From: Hyphomicrobiales bacterium
GTDB lineage: Bacteria; Pseudomonadota; Alphaproteobacteria; Rhizobiales; Rhizobiaceae
NCBI GenBank assembly: GCA_900471605.1
Contig: UCEY01000025.1
Location: 62,001 to 126,000 of the forward strand
Direction: 5' to 3'
DNA: 64,000 nt
Shown here: positions 35,075-43,955 of the stretch, piece by piece
Position numbering within the stretch: position 1 is the stretch's first letter
Layout of the letters: the number at the start of each line of letters is the position of its first letter
Notes under the pieces: model-generated
The model's database searches: none
What the model saw: the letters and a program-made list of their open reading frames with translations, nothing else
Told to the model about the DNA's origin: nothing
Position numbers and translations under genes: made by a program

Positions 35075-36634
35075 TCAGGCACTCAGTGCCCGCTTCCGGT
35101 CATGCGCGAAGCCAATCGCTTCCGATTGAGGCATTGCCTTGCCGAAGATGTAGCCCTGGCCGATATCGCAGCCCTGGCTCAGGAAATAGGCGAGCTGCGA
35201 ATTCTCCTCGATCCCTTCGACCGTGGTCTTGAGGTTGAGACTGCGGCTCAGTCCGAGCATGGCGTCGATGATCTTGGCGTTCTTGTCGTTGTGAGTGAAA
35301 CCCGACACGAAGCTTTTGTCGATCTTGATCTTGTCGAACTTGAACCGCGCCAGCTGAGCCAGGCTGGAATACCCGGTCCCGAAATCGTCGAGCGCCACCT
35401 GGATGCCGGCGGCGTGGAACTGCTCTATCGTGGCGGCGGCAAGATCAGGGTCGCTGATCAGAGCATTTTCGGTGATCTCGATCTCCAGCCGGGACGGTGC
35501 AAGGCCTGTCTGCTGCAGGATATGGAGAATGCGGCTTGCCAGCAGCCTGTCTTCGATCTGGACAGGAGAGACATTGAAAGAGAGGGAGAAAGGTCCAGGC
35601 CAGAGCTGCGCATCACGGCAGGCTTTCGACAGAAGCTGCTCGAACAGAGTGGTAATAAGGCCGGTCTCCTCGGCCACAGCGATGAATTGCTGCGGCGAAA
35701 CGAACGCTCCACCCTTGTTCCACCGCGCAAGCGCCTCGAACCCGCAGAGTTCCCCCGTCCGGAGATTGATCAGCGGCTGATAGAACGGTTCGATCTTGCC
35801 GTCGTCGATGGCGCGGCGAAGTTCACCTTCGAGTTTGGCCCGTTCGGAGACCTTTTCCTGCATTTCGGGCTGGAACAGAGCATATTGGTTGTGACCTCGG
35901 CTCTTCGCCTCGTAGAGCGCAACGTCCGACCGATGACAGACTTCCTCAAGCGAGCTACCGTGATCCGGGATGCGGGCATAACCGACGCTGGCACCGACCT
36001 CGGTCGGCAGGGTGCCGATCCGGACCGGCCGGGAGACCGAATGGATGAGCAACTGCGCGAAGAGCTCCTCCTTCTCCGGCGAAAGGTTGCGGGCCACCGC
36101 GACGAACTCATCTCCGCCAAAGCGGAAGACACACTCATATTCGGCCAACGCGCAGATGCGCCGGGACACTTCCTTCAGCAGGGCATCGCCCCCTTGATGA
36201 CCGAGAAGATCGTTGACCTTTTTGAACCCGTCGAGATCTATCGAAAACACCGTCGCAGTCTGCGGTCCGATCTCCTCGTCCGGTTCCTGCCGATTTTCGT
36301 CGAGCTGCGAAAGCACGAGCCTGTCGAACGCGTAGCGGTTGGGAAGTTTCGTCAGATGATCGTGCGTGGCAATGTGATCGGCCTCGTCAAAGGCGTTGCG
36401 ACGATTCAGCATTTCGTTGCGCATATCGAGAATACGCAGCGCCGAATAGGCAAAACTCGCAAGACCTGCGACGAGAAGTATGATGATGACAACGTGGGCT
36501 TTTCCCGAGCTGATCGACTGAACCAACTCAAGCAGCAGGTCTTCGTAGGTTAAACAACCGACAAGCAGCAACATCGCGACGGCCGTCACTTGCGCCAACT
36601 GCCTCCCAGCTTTGCTTTCCAGAAAATCCTTCAT
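35075..36634 (-). CDS. GGDEF-EAL cyclic-di-GMP signalling protein
   Basis: A 519-residue membrane protein; the ATG at 36634 follows GGAGGAG. Membrane helices lie at about 14-36 and 47-66 with almost no periplasmic sensor domain. The GGDEF domain (about 88-255) has an intact GGDEF at 173-177 but no RxxD inhibitory site upstream. The EAL domain (about 268-510) has EAL at 300-302, ENALISDPD, DDFGTGYSS and EGIE, so both synthesis and hydrolysis of c-di-GMP look possible. It lies about 250 bases downstream of the hybrid kinase on the same strand. Confidence 0.95.
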   Translation of the reverse strand: MKDFLESKAGRQLAQVTAVAMLLLVGCLTYEDLLLELVQSISSGKAHVVIIILLVAGLASFAYSALRILDMRNEMLNRRNAFDEADHIATHDHLTKLPNRYAFDRLVLSQLDENRQEPDEEIGPQTATVFSIDLDGFKKVNDLLGHQGGDALLKEVSRRICALAEYECVFRFGGDEFVAVARNLSPEKEELFAQLLIHSVSRPVRIGTLPTEVGASVGYARIPDHGSSLEEVCHRSDVALYEAKSRGHNQYALFQPEMQEKVSERAKLEGELRRAIDDGKIEPFYQPLINLRTGELCGFEALARWNKGGAFVSPQQFIAVAEETGLITTLFEQLLSKACRDAQLWPGPFSLSFNVSPVQIEDRLLASRILHILQQTGLAPSRLEIEITENALISDPDLAAATIEQFHAAGIQVALDDFGTGYSSLAQLARFKFDKIKIDKSFVSGFTHNDKNAKIIDAMLGLSRSLNLKTTVEGIEENSQLAYFLSQGCDIGQGYIFGKAMPQSEAIGFAHDRKRALSA

Positions 36635-36837
36635 CTACTCCTCCAACTCTGCGATCCTAGGATAAACAGTTAAAGGATTCATTATTCAGAGTTGTGCAAA
36701 ACAACCGAACTTCATGATACTGCCACCCGGAAGGCTATGCCGGGCAACGCCAAAAATCGGCTGGCTGATGCTCAAGAATGTCCGCGATTTGGACGATGGG
36801 GCAGGCACGGCGAACCAGATCCAGGCGAAAGCACCGA

Positions 36838-36855
36838 CAGCGCCGGCCGGCGCTG
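36838..36855 (-). terminator. 18-base perfect palindrome after the hybrid kinase gene
   Basis: CAGCGCCGGCCGGCGCTG is self-complementary and begins 28 bases beyond the kinase stop codon. A second inverted pair, TGCAA/TTGCA, lies just beside it (36853-36865). There is no T-run. It may limit read-through into the GGDEF-EAL gene, or be a protein-binding site. Confidence 0.4.
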
Positions 36856-36882
36856 CAACCGTTGCAACAAACTGTACTTCTC

Positions 36883-38568
36883 TCAGTTGATATCGCGCTT
36901 GGATATCGCTCCACTGAGCGCCTCGGAAAGCTCGGCAAGCTGGTAGGGCTTGCGCAGGATCCGGATGCCCTGCGCTTCTGCCGCCTGTTTGGCAGCCTCG
37001 GAATATCCGCTCGTCAACAGGATGGGCAGTTCGGCGCGACGCGACCGGATTTCCTTTGCCAGCTCCACACCATCCATTCCCCCCGGCATCATGATGTCCG
37101 AGAACACCACGTCTACCTGACGACCATTGGCGAGGGCCCCCAGAGCCGCGGCCGCCGTCGCGGCCCGCACCACCTGGTAACCGAGATCGTCCAGCATCTC
37201 GCTGACAAGCGCCGCGACTTCGTCGTCATCCTCGACGAGCAGGACGCTGCCCGCCGAAGCCGGACGTCGCCGCACTACGTGCAGATCCACCAGGTGGCGC
37301 TCGTCCGGGCCGGGCTCTTTGGAGGAGCGGGGCAACAGGAGGGCTATCCTGGTCCCACGGCCGACCTCGCTTTCGATCTCTATCTTCCCACCGGATTGCT
37401 GCACGAACCCGTGCACCTGGGCGAGGCCGAGGCCGGACCCCTTGCCAATGTCCTTCGTGGTAAAGAAGGGTTCGAACACCCGCGCCTGCACCTCGCGGGT
37501 CATTCCGGTGCCATTGTCGCTGACGGAAACCCGGACGAAATCCTTGGTGGCGCCGTCCTGATGCGAAAGCGGGACATTTTCCCCGCGGATTTCGATCGTG
37601 CCGCCTTTCGGCATCGCGTCACGCGCATTGACCGCAAGATTGAGAACGACAAGCTCCAGCTCGCTTGCATCAACCTCGACCGGCCATAGGTCCGGTGAGA
37701 ATTCCAGGTTGACAAGAACGTCGCCCCGAAGACTGCGGTCGAGCAGCTCCCGCATCCCTCCGATCTGGCGGGCCAGATCGACCGTCTGCGGTTTGAGATC
37801 CTGACGACGGGAAAAGGCCAGGAGCTGTCGGGTCAGGCCCGATCCGCGTTCGGCCGCCTGCCGCATTCCGTCCATCAGCCTTTTGCGCTTGGCGGGATCC
37901 GTCTGCCGGTCGAGCATTTCCAGGCCTCCGGAAATGACCATCAGCAGATTGTTGAAATCGTGGGCCACGCCCCCTGTCAACTGGCCGATCGCTTCGATCT
38001 TCTGAGCCTGCCGAAGTTTTTCCTCGACATGCGCACGTACCGTCATCTGGTCGCGCAGGGCCTCGTTCGCGGCTTCGAGCTCCTTCGTGCGCAAAGCAAC
38101 CTGCTTCTCCAGTTCCTGGGCAGCCTGGTCCCGCTCTTCCAGCAGCACGCGCAGCTCCAACTGACGGGTCCTCGCCCGAAGCGCCGACTGCATCGTGCTG
38201 ACCAGGGTCAGGGTCTGGACCGGACGCTCGAGGAGAGCCACGTTGCGCAGAGAGTCGATCAGGCTGCGCCGCCACACCTCGATTCCGGTCTGTTCCTGGC
38301 GACTGGTCAGCAGGATGAAAGGAAGGTCCGACCACGGCGCTTGGTCGGCGACCCACTTGAACAACACGTTGGCATCTTTGCCAAACAGAGCCTCTTCAGC
38401 AACAAATACGGCTGCGGCTCCCGACCGAAGTAATTCCACGAGACCCGCAAGATCGCCGCAGGCCTTTGCGGAGATCCCGCTCCGGCTAAGCAGATCGACG
38501 GAGGCGGCAGCATCTCTGCCAACCGGAGCAAAGACAATGACTGGACCTAGTCGATGTTCACTTGGCAC
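36883..38568 (-). CDS. Hybrid histidine kinase: pseudo-receiver, HisKA, HATPase, receiver
   Basis: A 561-residue soluble protein. Residues 8-130 look like a receiver fold but the expected phospho-Asp position is not convincing (AVFVAEEALFGKD). A coiled coil (135-190) leads to the HisKA helix with H203 in GGVAHDFNNLLM. The ATPase has NLAVNARDAM, DNGTGM, FEPFFTTK and GSGLGLAQVHG. A C-terminal receiver (about 440-555) has VEDDDE and the acceptor Asp in FSDIMMPGG. Its start overlaps the kaiC stop by 11 bases, so the two are co-translated, suggesting that it works with the KaiC-like ATPase. No membrane helix is present. Confidence 0.93.
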   Translation of the reverse strand: MPSEHRLGPVIVFAPVGRDAAASVDLLSRSGISAKACGDLAGLVELLRSGAAAVFVAEEALFGKDANVLFKWVADQAPWSDLPFILLTSRQEQTGIEVWRRSLIDSLRNVALLERPVQTLTLVSTMQSALRARTRQLELRVLLEERDQAAQELEKQVALRTKELEAANEALRDQMTVRAHVEEKLRQAQKIEAIGQLTGGVAHDFNNLLMVISGGLEMLDRQTDPAKRKRLMDGMRQAAERGSGLTRQLLAFSRRQDLKPQTVDLARQIGGMRELLDRSLRGDVLVNLEFSPDLWPVEVDASELELVVLNLAVNARDAMPKGGTIEIRGENVPLSHQDGATKDFVRVSVSDNGTGMTREVQARVFEPFFTTKDIGKGSGLGLAQVHGFVQQSGGKIEIESEVGRGTRIALLLPRSSKEPGPDERHLVDLHVVRRRPASAGSVLLVEDDDEVAALVSEMLDDLGYQVVRAATAAAALGALANGRQVDVVFSDIMMPGGMDGVELAKEIRSRRAELPILLTSGYSEAAKQAAEAQGIRILRKPYQLAELSEALSGAISKRDIN

Positions 38569-40078
38569 TGTTACTCCCGTCTGCCTTACTCATTGCAGGG
38601 GTGATTGAAAAATGAGGCGATCCGGCCAATACGCCGGTGAAGCCAAGTGTCGGCGGGCCGAGCTTGATCCCTTGGTTGGAGAGGCTGAACTCACGCACGC
38701 TGTGCTCGTGCCTGCCGCTTCGCTTCTTGACGACCGAAATCGCTCTCCGCACGGTGCCGTCCACTTCGAAATAGCGCAGCATGACAACGGCATCGCTCAG
38801 ATAGCTGAGGTCGAGCGGAGCCTCGAGCGGACCCACGAGCCCATGTTGGGCAAGGACAAGGATCGTCAGCACCCCTCGCTGGCCGAGATAGCTCAAGAGC
38901 TCATGCATCTGCAGGATCAGAAACCGCTCGTCCGGCATGGCGTTCATATAGCCGTTCAAACTGTCGATGACGATGACCCGGGCCCCGTCGACCTCGACGC
39001 TCTTCTGGACATTGGCCGTGAACTCTCCCGGAGAAAGTTCCGCAGGATCGATCTGCTGCAAGCGGATCAACCCACTCTCCAACCGGCTTTGGAGATCGAA
39101 GCCGAGATTTTTGGCGCGGGCTTTCAGTGTGCCGCTTCCCTCGTCGAAGGCGTAAACCACGGCATGTTCGCCTCGGTTCGCGGCCGCCAAAGCGTAGGTC
39201 AGAGCGAGCGAGGATTTTCCGACGCCGGCGGCTCCGAGAAACAGCGCGTTCGTGCCTCGTTCAAACCCGCCGCCGAGCATCTCATCGAGCTCCCTGTTGC
39301 CGCTGGGCGTATATTCCTCGTCAAAGTCCCGATGATGCTCCGCGGCCACCAGGCGCGGAAAAATGTGGACGCCGCCCGTCTCGATGGTGAAATCGTGGTA
39401 ACCGCCACGGAACTTGATGCCACGCATCTTGATGACCCTGAGGCGCCGCCTTTCGCCACCGTAATCTATGGCAAGCTGCTCCAGCAGCACGACCCCGTGC
39501 GAAATGGAATGAAGCTGCAGGTCGTTCTGTTGGGACGAAAGATCGTCAAGGAGAATGACGGTGCACTGGCGGCTGGCGAAGAAATGCTTCAGGGCGAGCA
39601 CCTGGCGGCGGTAGCGCAGCGGGCTGTGAGCGAGCAGGCGCAATTCGGAAAGGCTGTCGACCACGACGCGCTTCGGGTTGAGCTCCGAGACGCGATCCAG
39701 AATGAGTTTCGTCGTCTCGTTGAGTTCCATCTCTGCCGGATGGAAGACAGTCAGCTCGCGTTCGGGATCGAGGGTCGTCTCCGGCGGGACGAGTTCAAAA
39801 ATGCTGACGCCGTCAAGCGACCAGCCGTGGCGGCTGGCGACAAGCTGCAGCTCACGTTCCGTCTCGGAGAGAGTGATGTACAGCACCCGCTCCCCCTGAC
39901 GCACGCCTTCGAGCAGGAATTGCAGAGCAATCGTCGTCTTGCCCGTTCCGGGGCGGCCCTCGTAAAGGTAAAGTCGGTTTTCGTCGAGGCCGCCATCAAG
40001 GACAGTATCCAGCCCGGCTACTCCGGTTGAAATACGTGGAGCGCCATCGAGCTCCACCGCTTCATTTCGTTCTGTCAT
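38558..40078 (-). CDS. kaiC: Double-domain KaiC-like ATPase
   Basis: A 506-residue protein from the ATG at 40078, which has AGGG six bases upstream. It contains two RecA/KaiC domains: Walker A GRPGTGKT at 41-48 and GAAGVGKS at 282-289, with Walker B RVVVDSLSE and RVIVIDSLNG. The catalytic Glu pair reads S-E (71-72) in CI and D-E (312-313) in CII. CII aligns well with cyanobacterial KaiC to the end (YFEVDGTVRRAISVVKKRSG). The phosphosite region HIST-ITD reads DLSY-LSD, so S431 is kept (S425) and T432 is Tyr426. No kaiA or kaiB is nearby. Non-cyanobacterial KaiC proteins act in stress or timing circuits with histidine kinases; one kinase gene overlaps this gene and another lies upstream. Confidence 0.93.
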   Translation of the reverse strand: MTERNEAVELDGAPRISTGVAGLDTVLDGGLDENRLYLYEGRPGTGKTTIALQFLLEGVRQGERVLYITLSETERELQLVASRHGWSLDGVSIFELVPPETTLDPERELTVFHPAEMELNETTKLILDRVSELNPKRVVVDSLSELRLLAHSPLRYRRQVLALKHFFASRQCTVILLDDLSSQQNDLQLHSISHGVVLLEQLAIDYGGERRRLRVIKMRGIKFRGGYHDFTIETGGVHIFPRLVAAEHHRDFDEEYTPSGNRELDEMLGGGFERGTNALFLGAAGVGKSSLALTYALAAANRGEHAVVYAFDEGSGTLKARAKNLGFDLQSRLESGLIRLQQIDPAELSPGEFTANVQKSVEVDGARVIVIDSLNGYMNAMPDERFLILQMHELLSYLGQRGVLTILVLAQHGLVGPLEAPLDLSYLSDAVVMLRYFEVDGTVRRAISVVKKRSGRHEHSVREFSLSNQGIKLGPPTLGFTGVLAGSPHFSITPAMSKADGSNSAK

Positions 40079-40082
40079 GTTT

Positions 40083-40113
40083 ACCCTGTACAATCGGATC
40101 TGTTGAACAGGGT
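40083..40113 (-). promoter_or_regulatory. Inverted repeat covering the kaiC ribosome-binding site
   Basis: ACCCTGT (40083-40089) and ACAGGGT (40107-40113) form a 7-bp inverted repeat with a 17-base loop. In the transcript the proximal arm, ACAGGGT, contains the kaiC Shine-Dalgarno sequence five bases from the ATG. Folding would hide it, giving possible translational control; alternatively it is a dyad operator. Confidence 0.4.
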
Positions 40114-40343
40114 GATATAGAACGCGCGAGACAAGCCTCAAGTGGCCGACAAAATGCAATGGTTTGAAGGCAGTAGCGGAATCCGTATCACAATTCCGAT
40201 CGCCTGCGTTCCTTGGCGCGCCGTCCACTCTACTTCAGATATTTGGGGAATGCTTGCTTTCAGTCGTTGCGGGTAGCTTCTGATCTCGTTCTGATCAAGC
40301 TCTACCGCGGAACCAGCCTGAACAAGGCTTCGGTCGCAGCCAG

Positions 40344-41432
40344 CTATCGATTACCGGGCTTGCCGACGGACTGCAGGGGAATATTCAATCGGATCGAAAG
40401 ACCGCTTGGCTGCCATTCCCGCGTGAGATTTCCGTTCAATCCCTGAAGGATCGTCCGTTCCAGGCGGGTCCCGAAGCCAGGCTGCTGATCTTCAACTCTC
40501 CGTGACACGCGTCCGCCCTTCTCCGACCACACAAGCTCCAGCATCTCCCCCCGCCGTGTTACCGTGACCTCGAGCCGGCCTTCAGGGACCGACAGGCAAC
40601 CGTATTTGGCGGCGTTGGTTGCAAACTCATGGAAAAGCAGTGCGAGGTTCGTCACCTTGTCGGCCGTCACGTGCACGTCCTCCCCATGCAGGCGCCAACG
40701 GTCTCCTTCCTTGCCTTCATAGGGAGCGAGGATGCCGGACAGCAGCTGAAACAGCGTCGCCGACTTTTCACGGAAGGCATCGTCACCGGTAAAGCTCGGC
40801 AACGTCATTTCGTGAGCGCGAGAGAGTGCCATCAGCCGGTCCTTCATGCTGCCGGCGAGTTCCTCCGATGTCTGGGTGTTACGAGCCGCAAGAGTAATGA
40901 GGCTACCCGTGATCGCGAAAAGGTTCTTCACGCGGTGGTGCATTTCCCGCAGCAGCAGATCCTGATGTTCGGCGGCACGCTTGCGATCGGAAATGTCCCG
41001 CGCGATCTTCGAAGCGCCGATGATCTTTCCGCTCGCATCTCTGATCGGCGAGATCGTCAACGAGATATCGATGGGCGAGCCGTCCTTCCGCCTGCGGATC
41101 GTCTCGAAATGATCGACCCGTTGACCAGCGTGGATCTTTGCCAGGATGGCCGGCTCCTCATCCAGACGGTCTTCGGGGATGAGGATGGTGATCGGCTTGC
41201 CCACGACCTCCTCGGCTAGATACCCGAACACGCGCTCGGCTCCCCGGTTCCAGGTCGTGATGATTCCGGACAAGCTCTTGCTGATGATTGCATCATCCGA
41301 TGACTCGATGATCGCTGCCAGAAATGCCGCCGCATCATGTCCCGGCTGGGCTGCCTTCACCGCCTCCTGGAGGTCGTGGAGGCGATTATTGGCGTCCTCG
41401 GCCTTGCGGCTATCATTCGACGTCTGCGTCAT
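40344..41432 (-). CDS. PAS-domain HWE-family histidine kinase
   Basis: A 362-residue soluble kinase from the ATG at 41432. A PAS domain (about 37-150) reads DDAIISKSLSGIITTWNRGA and GYLAEEVVGKP. The dimerisation helix has LREMHHRVKN, with H166 the likely phosphorylated residue. The ATPase carries the HWE hallmarks: FHEFATNAAKYG and the W-x-E motif in VWSEKGG. HWE kinases are abundant in rhizobia and often feed the general stress response or light and redox sensing. This PAS lacks the NCRFLQ flavin-binding motif of LOV domains. It precedes kaiC by about 265 bases on the same strand. Confidence 0.94.
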   Translation of the reverse strand: MTQTSNDSRKAEDANNRLHDLQEAVKAAQPGHDAAAFLAAIIESSDDAIISKSLSGIITTWNRGAERVFGYLAEEVVGKPITILIPEDRLDEEPAILAKIHAGQRVDHFETIRRRKDGSPIDISLTISPIRDASGKIIGASKIARDISDRKRAAEHQDLLLREMHHRVKNLFAITGSLITLAARNTQTSEELAGSMKDRLMALSRAHEMTLPSFTGDDAFREKSATLFQLLSGILAPYEGKEGDRWRLHGEDVHVTADKVTNLALLFHEFATNAAKYGCLSVPEGRLEVTVTRRGEMLELVWSEKGGRVSRRVEDQQPGFGTRLERTILQGLNGNLTREWQPSGLSIRLNIPLQSVGKPGNR

Positions 41433-41713
41433 AACCCATATCTCATCCAGCGGACGGTGCGGGAACAGGAAACATTCAGGAGACAATAATTGCTATTTGT
41501 CAAAAAGGAAGCCCGCCGGACAGATAGTTAGGTGCAAATTCGGCTGAAAGACCTGCGATGTTTGGAGTAGGCGCGAGCGCAGAGACCACCCAGGCAGTTG
41601 CGGGCGACAAGCGTGTCGGCTGCCTTGATTTGAAGCCGCGGACACACGACACCTCAGCGGCGCCGAGCCACCTTAATCGCCCGACATCGATCTGAGTTAT
41701 CTGCCAGGAGCGT

Positions 41714-42520
41714 TCAGGGCAGCATCTCGTTTTTTGCCGCCTGATACCCGAGCCCGGCGGAAGCCGTCAGCCCTGCCGTGCGCAGCAGGTCGATATACTC
41801 GGATTTCCGGCTTTCATCGAAGCGGAACATCGGGAAGGAAATCGACATCGCAGCGATCGGTTTTCCGAGATAGTTGAAGATCGGCGCTGCCATGCATCGC
41901 ACACCTGCCTCGCTCTCCTCCACCTCCTCGGCAAAACCGCGGCTGCGAGCCAACTGCAACTGCGCAAACAATTCCTGCGGATCGGTGATGGTGCGCGGTG
42001 CGAGCTTCGTCAGCTCCATCTTGTTGATCCGCTCGCGGATCTCGTCGTCATCCCGCCACGCAAGAAGGGCCTTGCCCAGCGACGTGCTGTGCAGCGGGTT
42101 GCGCAGCCCGAGCGTCGATTTCATCGAGAGACTGTAGGCGGAATCGTATTTGTGGATGTAGACGACCTTCTGGTCGCGATCGTCGAGAATACCGAGATTG
42201 ACGGATTCGCCGGTCACTCTGGACAATTTTCCCATCGCGACATCCGCCACGCGCAACAGGTCCGTTTGCTCCGTCAGCGACCGGGCGCCGAGGCTGAAGA
42301 GTTTCAGCGTCAGGCCGTATTTCTCCGTCTCCGCATCCTGCTCCACATAGCCGAGTTCAACCATGGTCTGCAGCAGGCGATGCGCAGTCGTCTTCGACGT
42401 CATGGCTCGCTGGGCGAGATCGGCGAGACTTACCTTCTTTCCCTCGACCAACGCTTCCATCACCGCGAAGACCTTGAGGACAGCTGCGACATTTTCGGTT
42501 TTTGGGTTCAGCTCTGACAT
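41714..42520 (-). CDS. IclR-family transcriptional regulator
   Basis: A 268-residue regulator. The N-terminal winged helix (about 10-75) contains VSLADLAQRAMTSKTTAHRLLQTMVELGYV. The C-terminal IclR effector domain has GESVNLGILDDRDQKVVYI, NPLHSTSLGKALLA and the Cys-containing GVRCMAAPIFNYLGKPIAA. It resembles the KdgR/YiaJ branch that controls sugar-acid genes. It is divergent from the GH105 gene across a 192-base gap, so it very probably controls the downstream catabolic operon and its own gene. Confidence 0.95.
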   Translation of the reverse strand: MSELNPKTENVAAVLKVFAVMEALVEGKKVSLADLAQRAMTSKTTAHRLLQTMVELGYVEQDAETEKYGLTLKLFSLGARSLTEQTDLLRVADVAMGKLSRVTGESVNLGILDDRDQKVVYIHKYDSAYSLSMKSTLGLRNPLHSTSLGKALLAWRDDDEIRERINKMELTKLAPRTITDPQELFAQLQLARSRGFAEEVEESEAGVRCMAAPIFNYLGKPIAAMSISFPMFRFDESRKSEYIDLLRTAGLTASAGLGYQAAKNEMLP

Positions 42521-42674
42521 ATTGCTTGTTCTATTTTTTTCGAAATCACATTCTGGAATTTAGAAAAACCTGTGTCAAGATACGGATGAGGCATCCGGAA
42601 ATCTTGGACCGGCACGCAGAGTGCAACAGAAAAACACGGTTGAAAAGCCACCGGGAGTGTGATTTCCTAAAATC

Positions 42675-42689
42675 CGGAACAACATTCCG
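42675..42689. promoter_or_regulatory. Inverted repeat, candidate IclR-family operator
   Basis: CGGAA and TTCCG flank a five-base centre (CAACA) 24 bases before the GH105 start. IclR-family operators are often short GGAA-n-TTCC dyads, so this is the best candidate site in the divergent gap. A second GGAA-containing imperfect dyad (TTCTGGAATTTAGAA) lies near 42550. Confidence 0.4.
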
Positions 42690-42712
42690 AATATTTGTGG
42701 AGGACGTCTGGC

Positions 42713-43831
42713 ATGCATCCGCTGCTGCGGCAAAAGCGACATTTTATTCAGCGCAGCGATGTATGCGATCTCATCGATCGGCTGACCGACAACCTCGTCC
42801 ATATCGAGGACCGCACCGGGGAATTCCTGCTGCGCCTGGACGACGGCCGCGTTATCGACACCAAAGGCTGGGCAGGCTGGGAATGGACCCATGGCGTCGC
42901 TCTGTTCGGCCTTCTCAAATATTGGCAGCAGACCGGCAACCGGAAGGTGATGGATATCATCACGGGATGGTTCGAGGCACGGCTTGCCGAAGGAACACCC
43001 ACAAAGAACATCAACACCGTTGCGCCGTTCCTGACACTTGCCCATCTCTACGAACTCACGGGCGACCCCAGATGGCGGCCCTATCTGGAAACATGGGCCG
43101 AATGGGTGATGTACGAGATGCCACGCACCCGCGAAGGCGGGCTGCAGCATATCGTCTACAACAGCGTCAACGATCAGCAGATGTGGGACGACACGCTGAT
43201 GATGAGCGTGTTGCCGCTTGCCAAGATCGGCCTCGTGCTCAAACGCCCGGAATTCGTGGAAGAGGCAAAATACCAGTTCCTGGTCCATGCCCAGTATCTC
43301 TCCGACACGCAGACCGGCCTCTGGTTCCACGGCTGGACGTTTGACGGGGATCACAATTTTGCCCGCGCCCGCTGGGCACGCGGCAATAGCTGGGTCACGA
43401 TCGCCATTCCGGAATTCATCGAGCTCCTCGATCTTGCCGAGAACGATCCCGTCCGCCGCCATCTGGTGTCACTGCTCGGTCGGCAGGCAGCCGCGCTCAA
43501 GCTGCACCAGCATCCGTCAGGCCTGTGGCACACGCTGATCGATGATCCGTCGAGCTATCTGGAAGCCTCGGCGACGGCCGGCTTTGCCTATGGCCTGATG
43601 AAGGGCGTGCGCAAGCGGTATCTGGGCATCGAGTATCTGGAAACAGCCGAACAAGCCATGAAGGGCGTGATCGATAATATCAGCCCCGAGGGAGAGCTCC
43701 GGCAGGTATCTTTCGGCACGGCGATGGGCAGCGATCTCGATTTCTATCGGCAGATCAACCTGACCTCCATGCCTTACGGGCAAGCGATGGCGATGCTTTG
43801 CCTGACCGAACTTTTGCGCAGCTTCATCTAG
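42713..43831 (+). CDS. GH105 unsaturated rhamnogalacturonyl/uronyl hydrolase (YteR/RhiN-like)
   Basis: A 372-residue cytoplasmic enzyme from the ATG at 42713, with GGAGGA eight bases upstream. The family's (alpha/alpha)6-barrel motifs are present: WEWTHGVALFGLLKYW, LAHLYELTGDPRW, QQMWDDTLMM (D160 matches the catalytic Asp of YteR) and ARARWARGNSW. GH88/GH105 enzymes hydrate the double bond at the non-reducing end of unsaturated uronyl oligosaccharides left by polysaccharide lyases, releasing a 5-keto uronate. No signal peptide is present, so the substrate is imported first, presumably by the ABC transporter encoded next. Confidence 0.93.
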   Translation: MHPLLRQKRHFIQRSDVCDLIDRLTDNLVHIEDRTGEFLLRLDDGRVIDTKGWAGWEWTHGVALFGLLKYWQQTGNRKVMDIITGWFEARLAEGTPTKNINTVAPFLTLAHLYELTGDPRWRPYLETWAEWVMYEMPRTREGGLQHIVYNSVNDQQMWDDTLMMSVLPLAKIGLVLKRPEFVEEAKYQFLVHAQYLSDTQTGLWFHGWTFDGDHNFARARWARGNSWVTIAIPEFIELLDLAENDPVRRHLVSLLGRQAAALKLHQHPSGLWHTLIDDPSSYLEASATAGFAYGLMKGVRKRYLGIEYLETAEQAMKGVIDNISPEGELRQVSFGTAMGSDLDFYRQINLTSMPYGQAMAMLCLTELLRSFI

Positions 43832-43955
43832 CGGGCTTGCGTCGAGGAAGATTGGAGCGTGTCCGGCGGGAGGAGCCGGCATTCGGCCAAGTCATGAACA
43901 ACAGCAACGTGCCCGGCGCCGGTAAGACGCTCCGGGGCAGAAGGAGGAGGACGAA

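Noticed and set aside
40213..40446. 77-codon plus-strand frame near the HWE kinase end
   Set aside because: Overlaps the conserved C-terminus of the kinase and has no supporting features.
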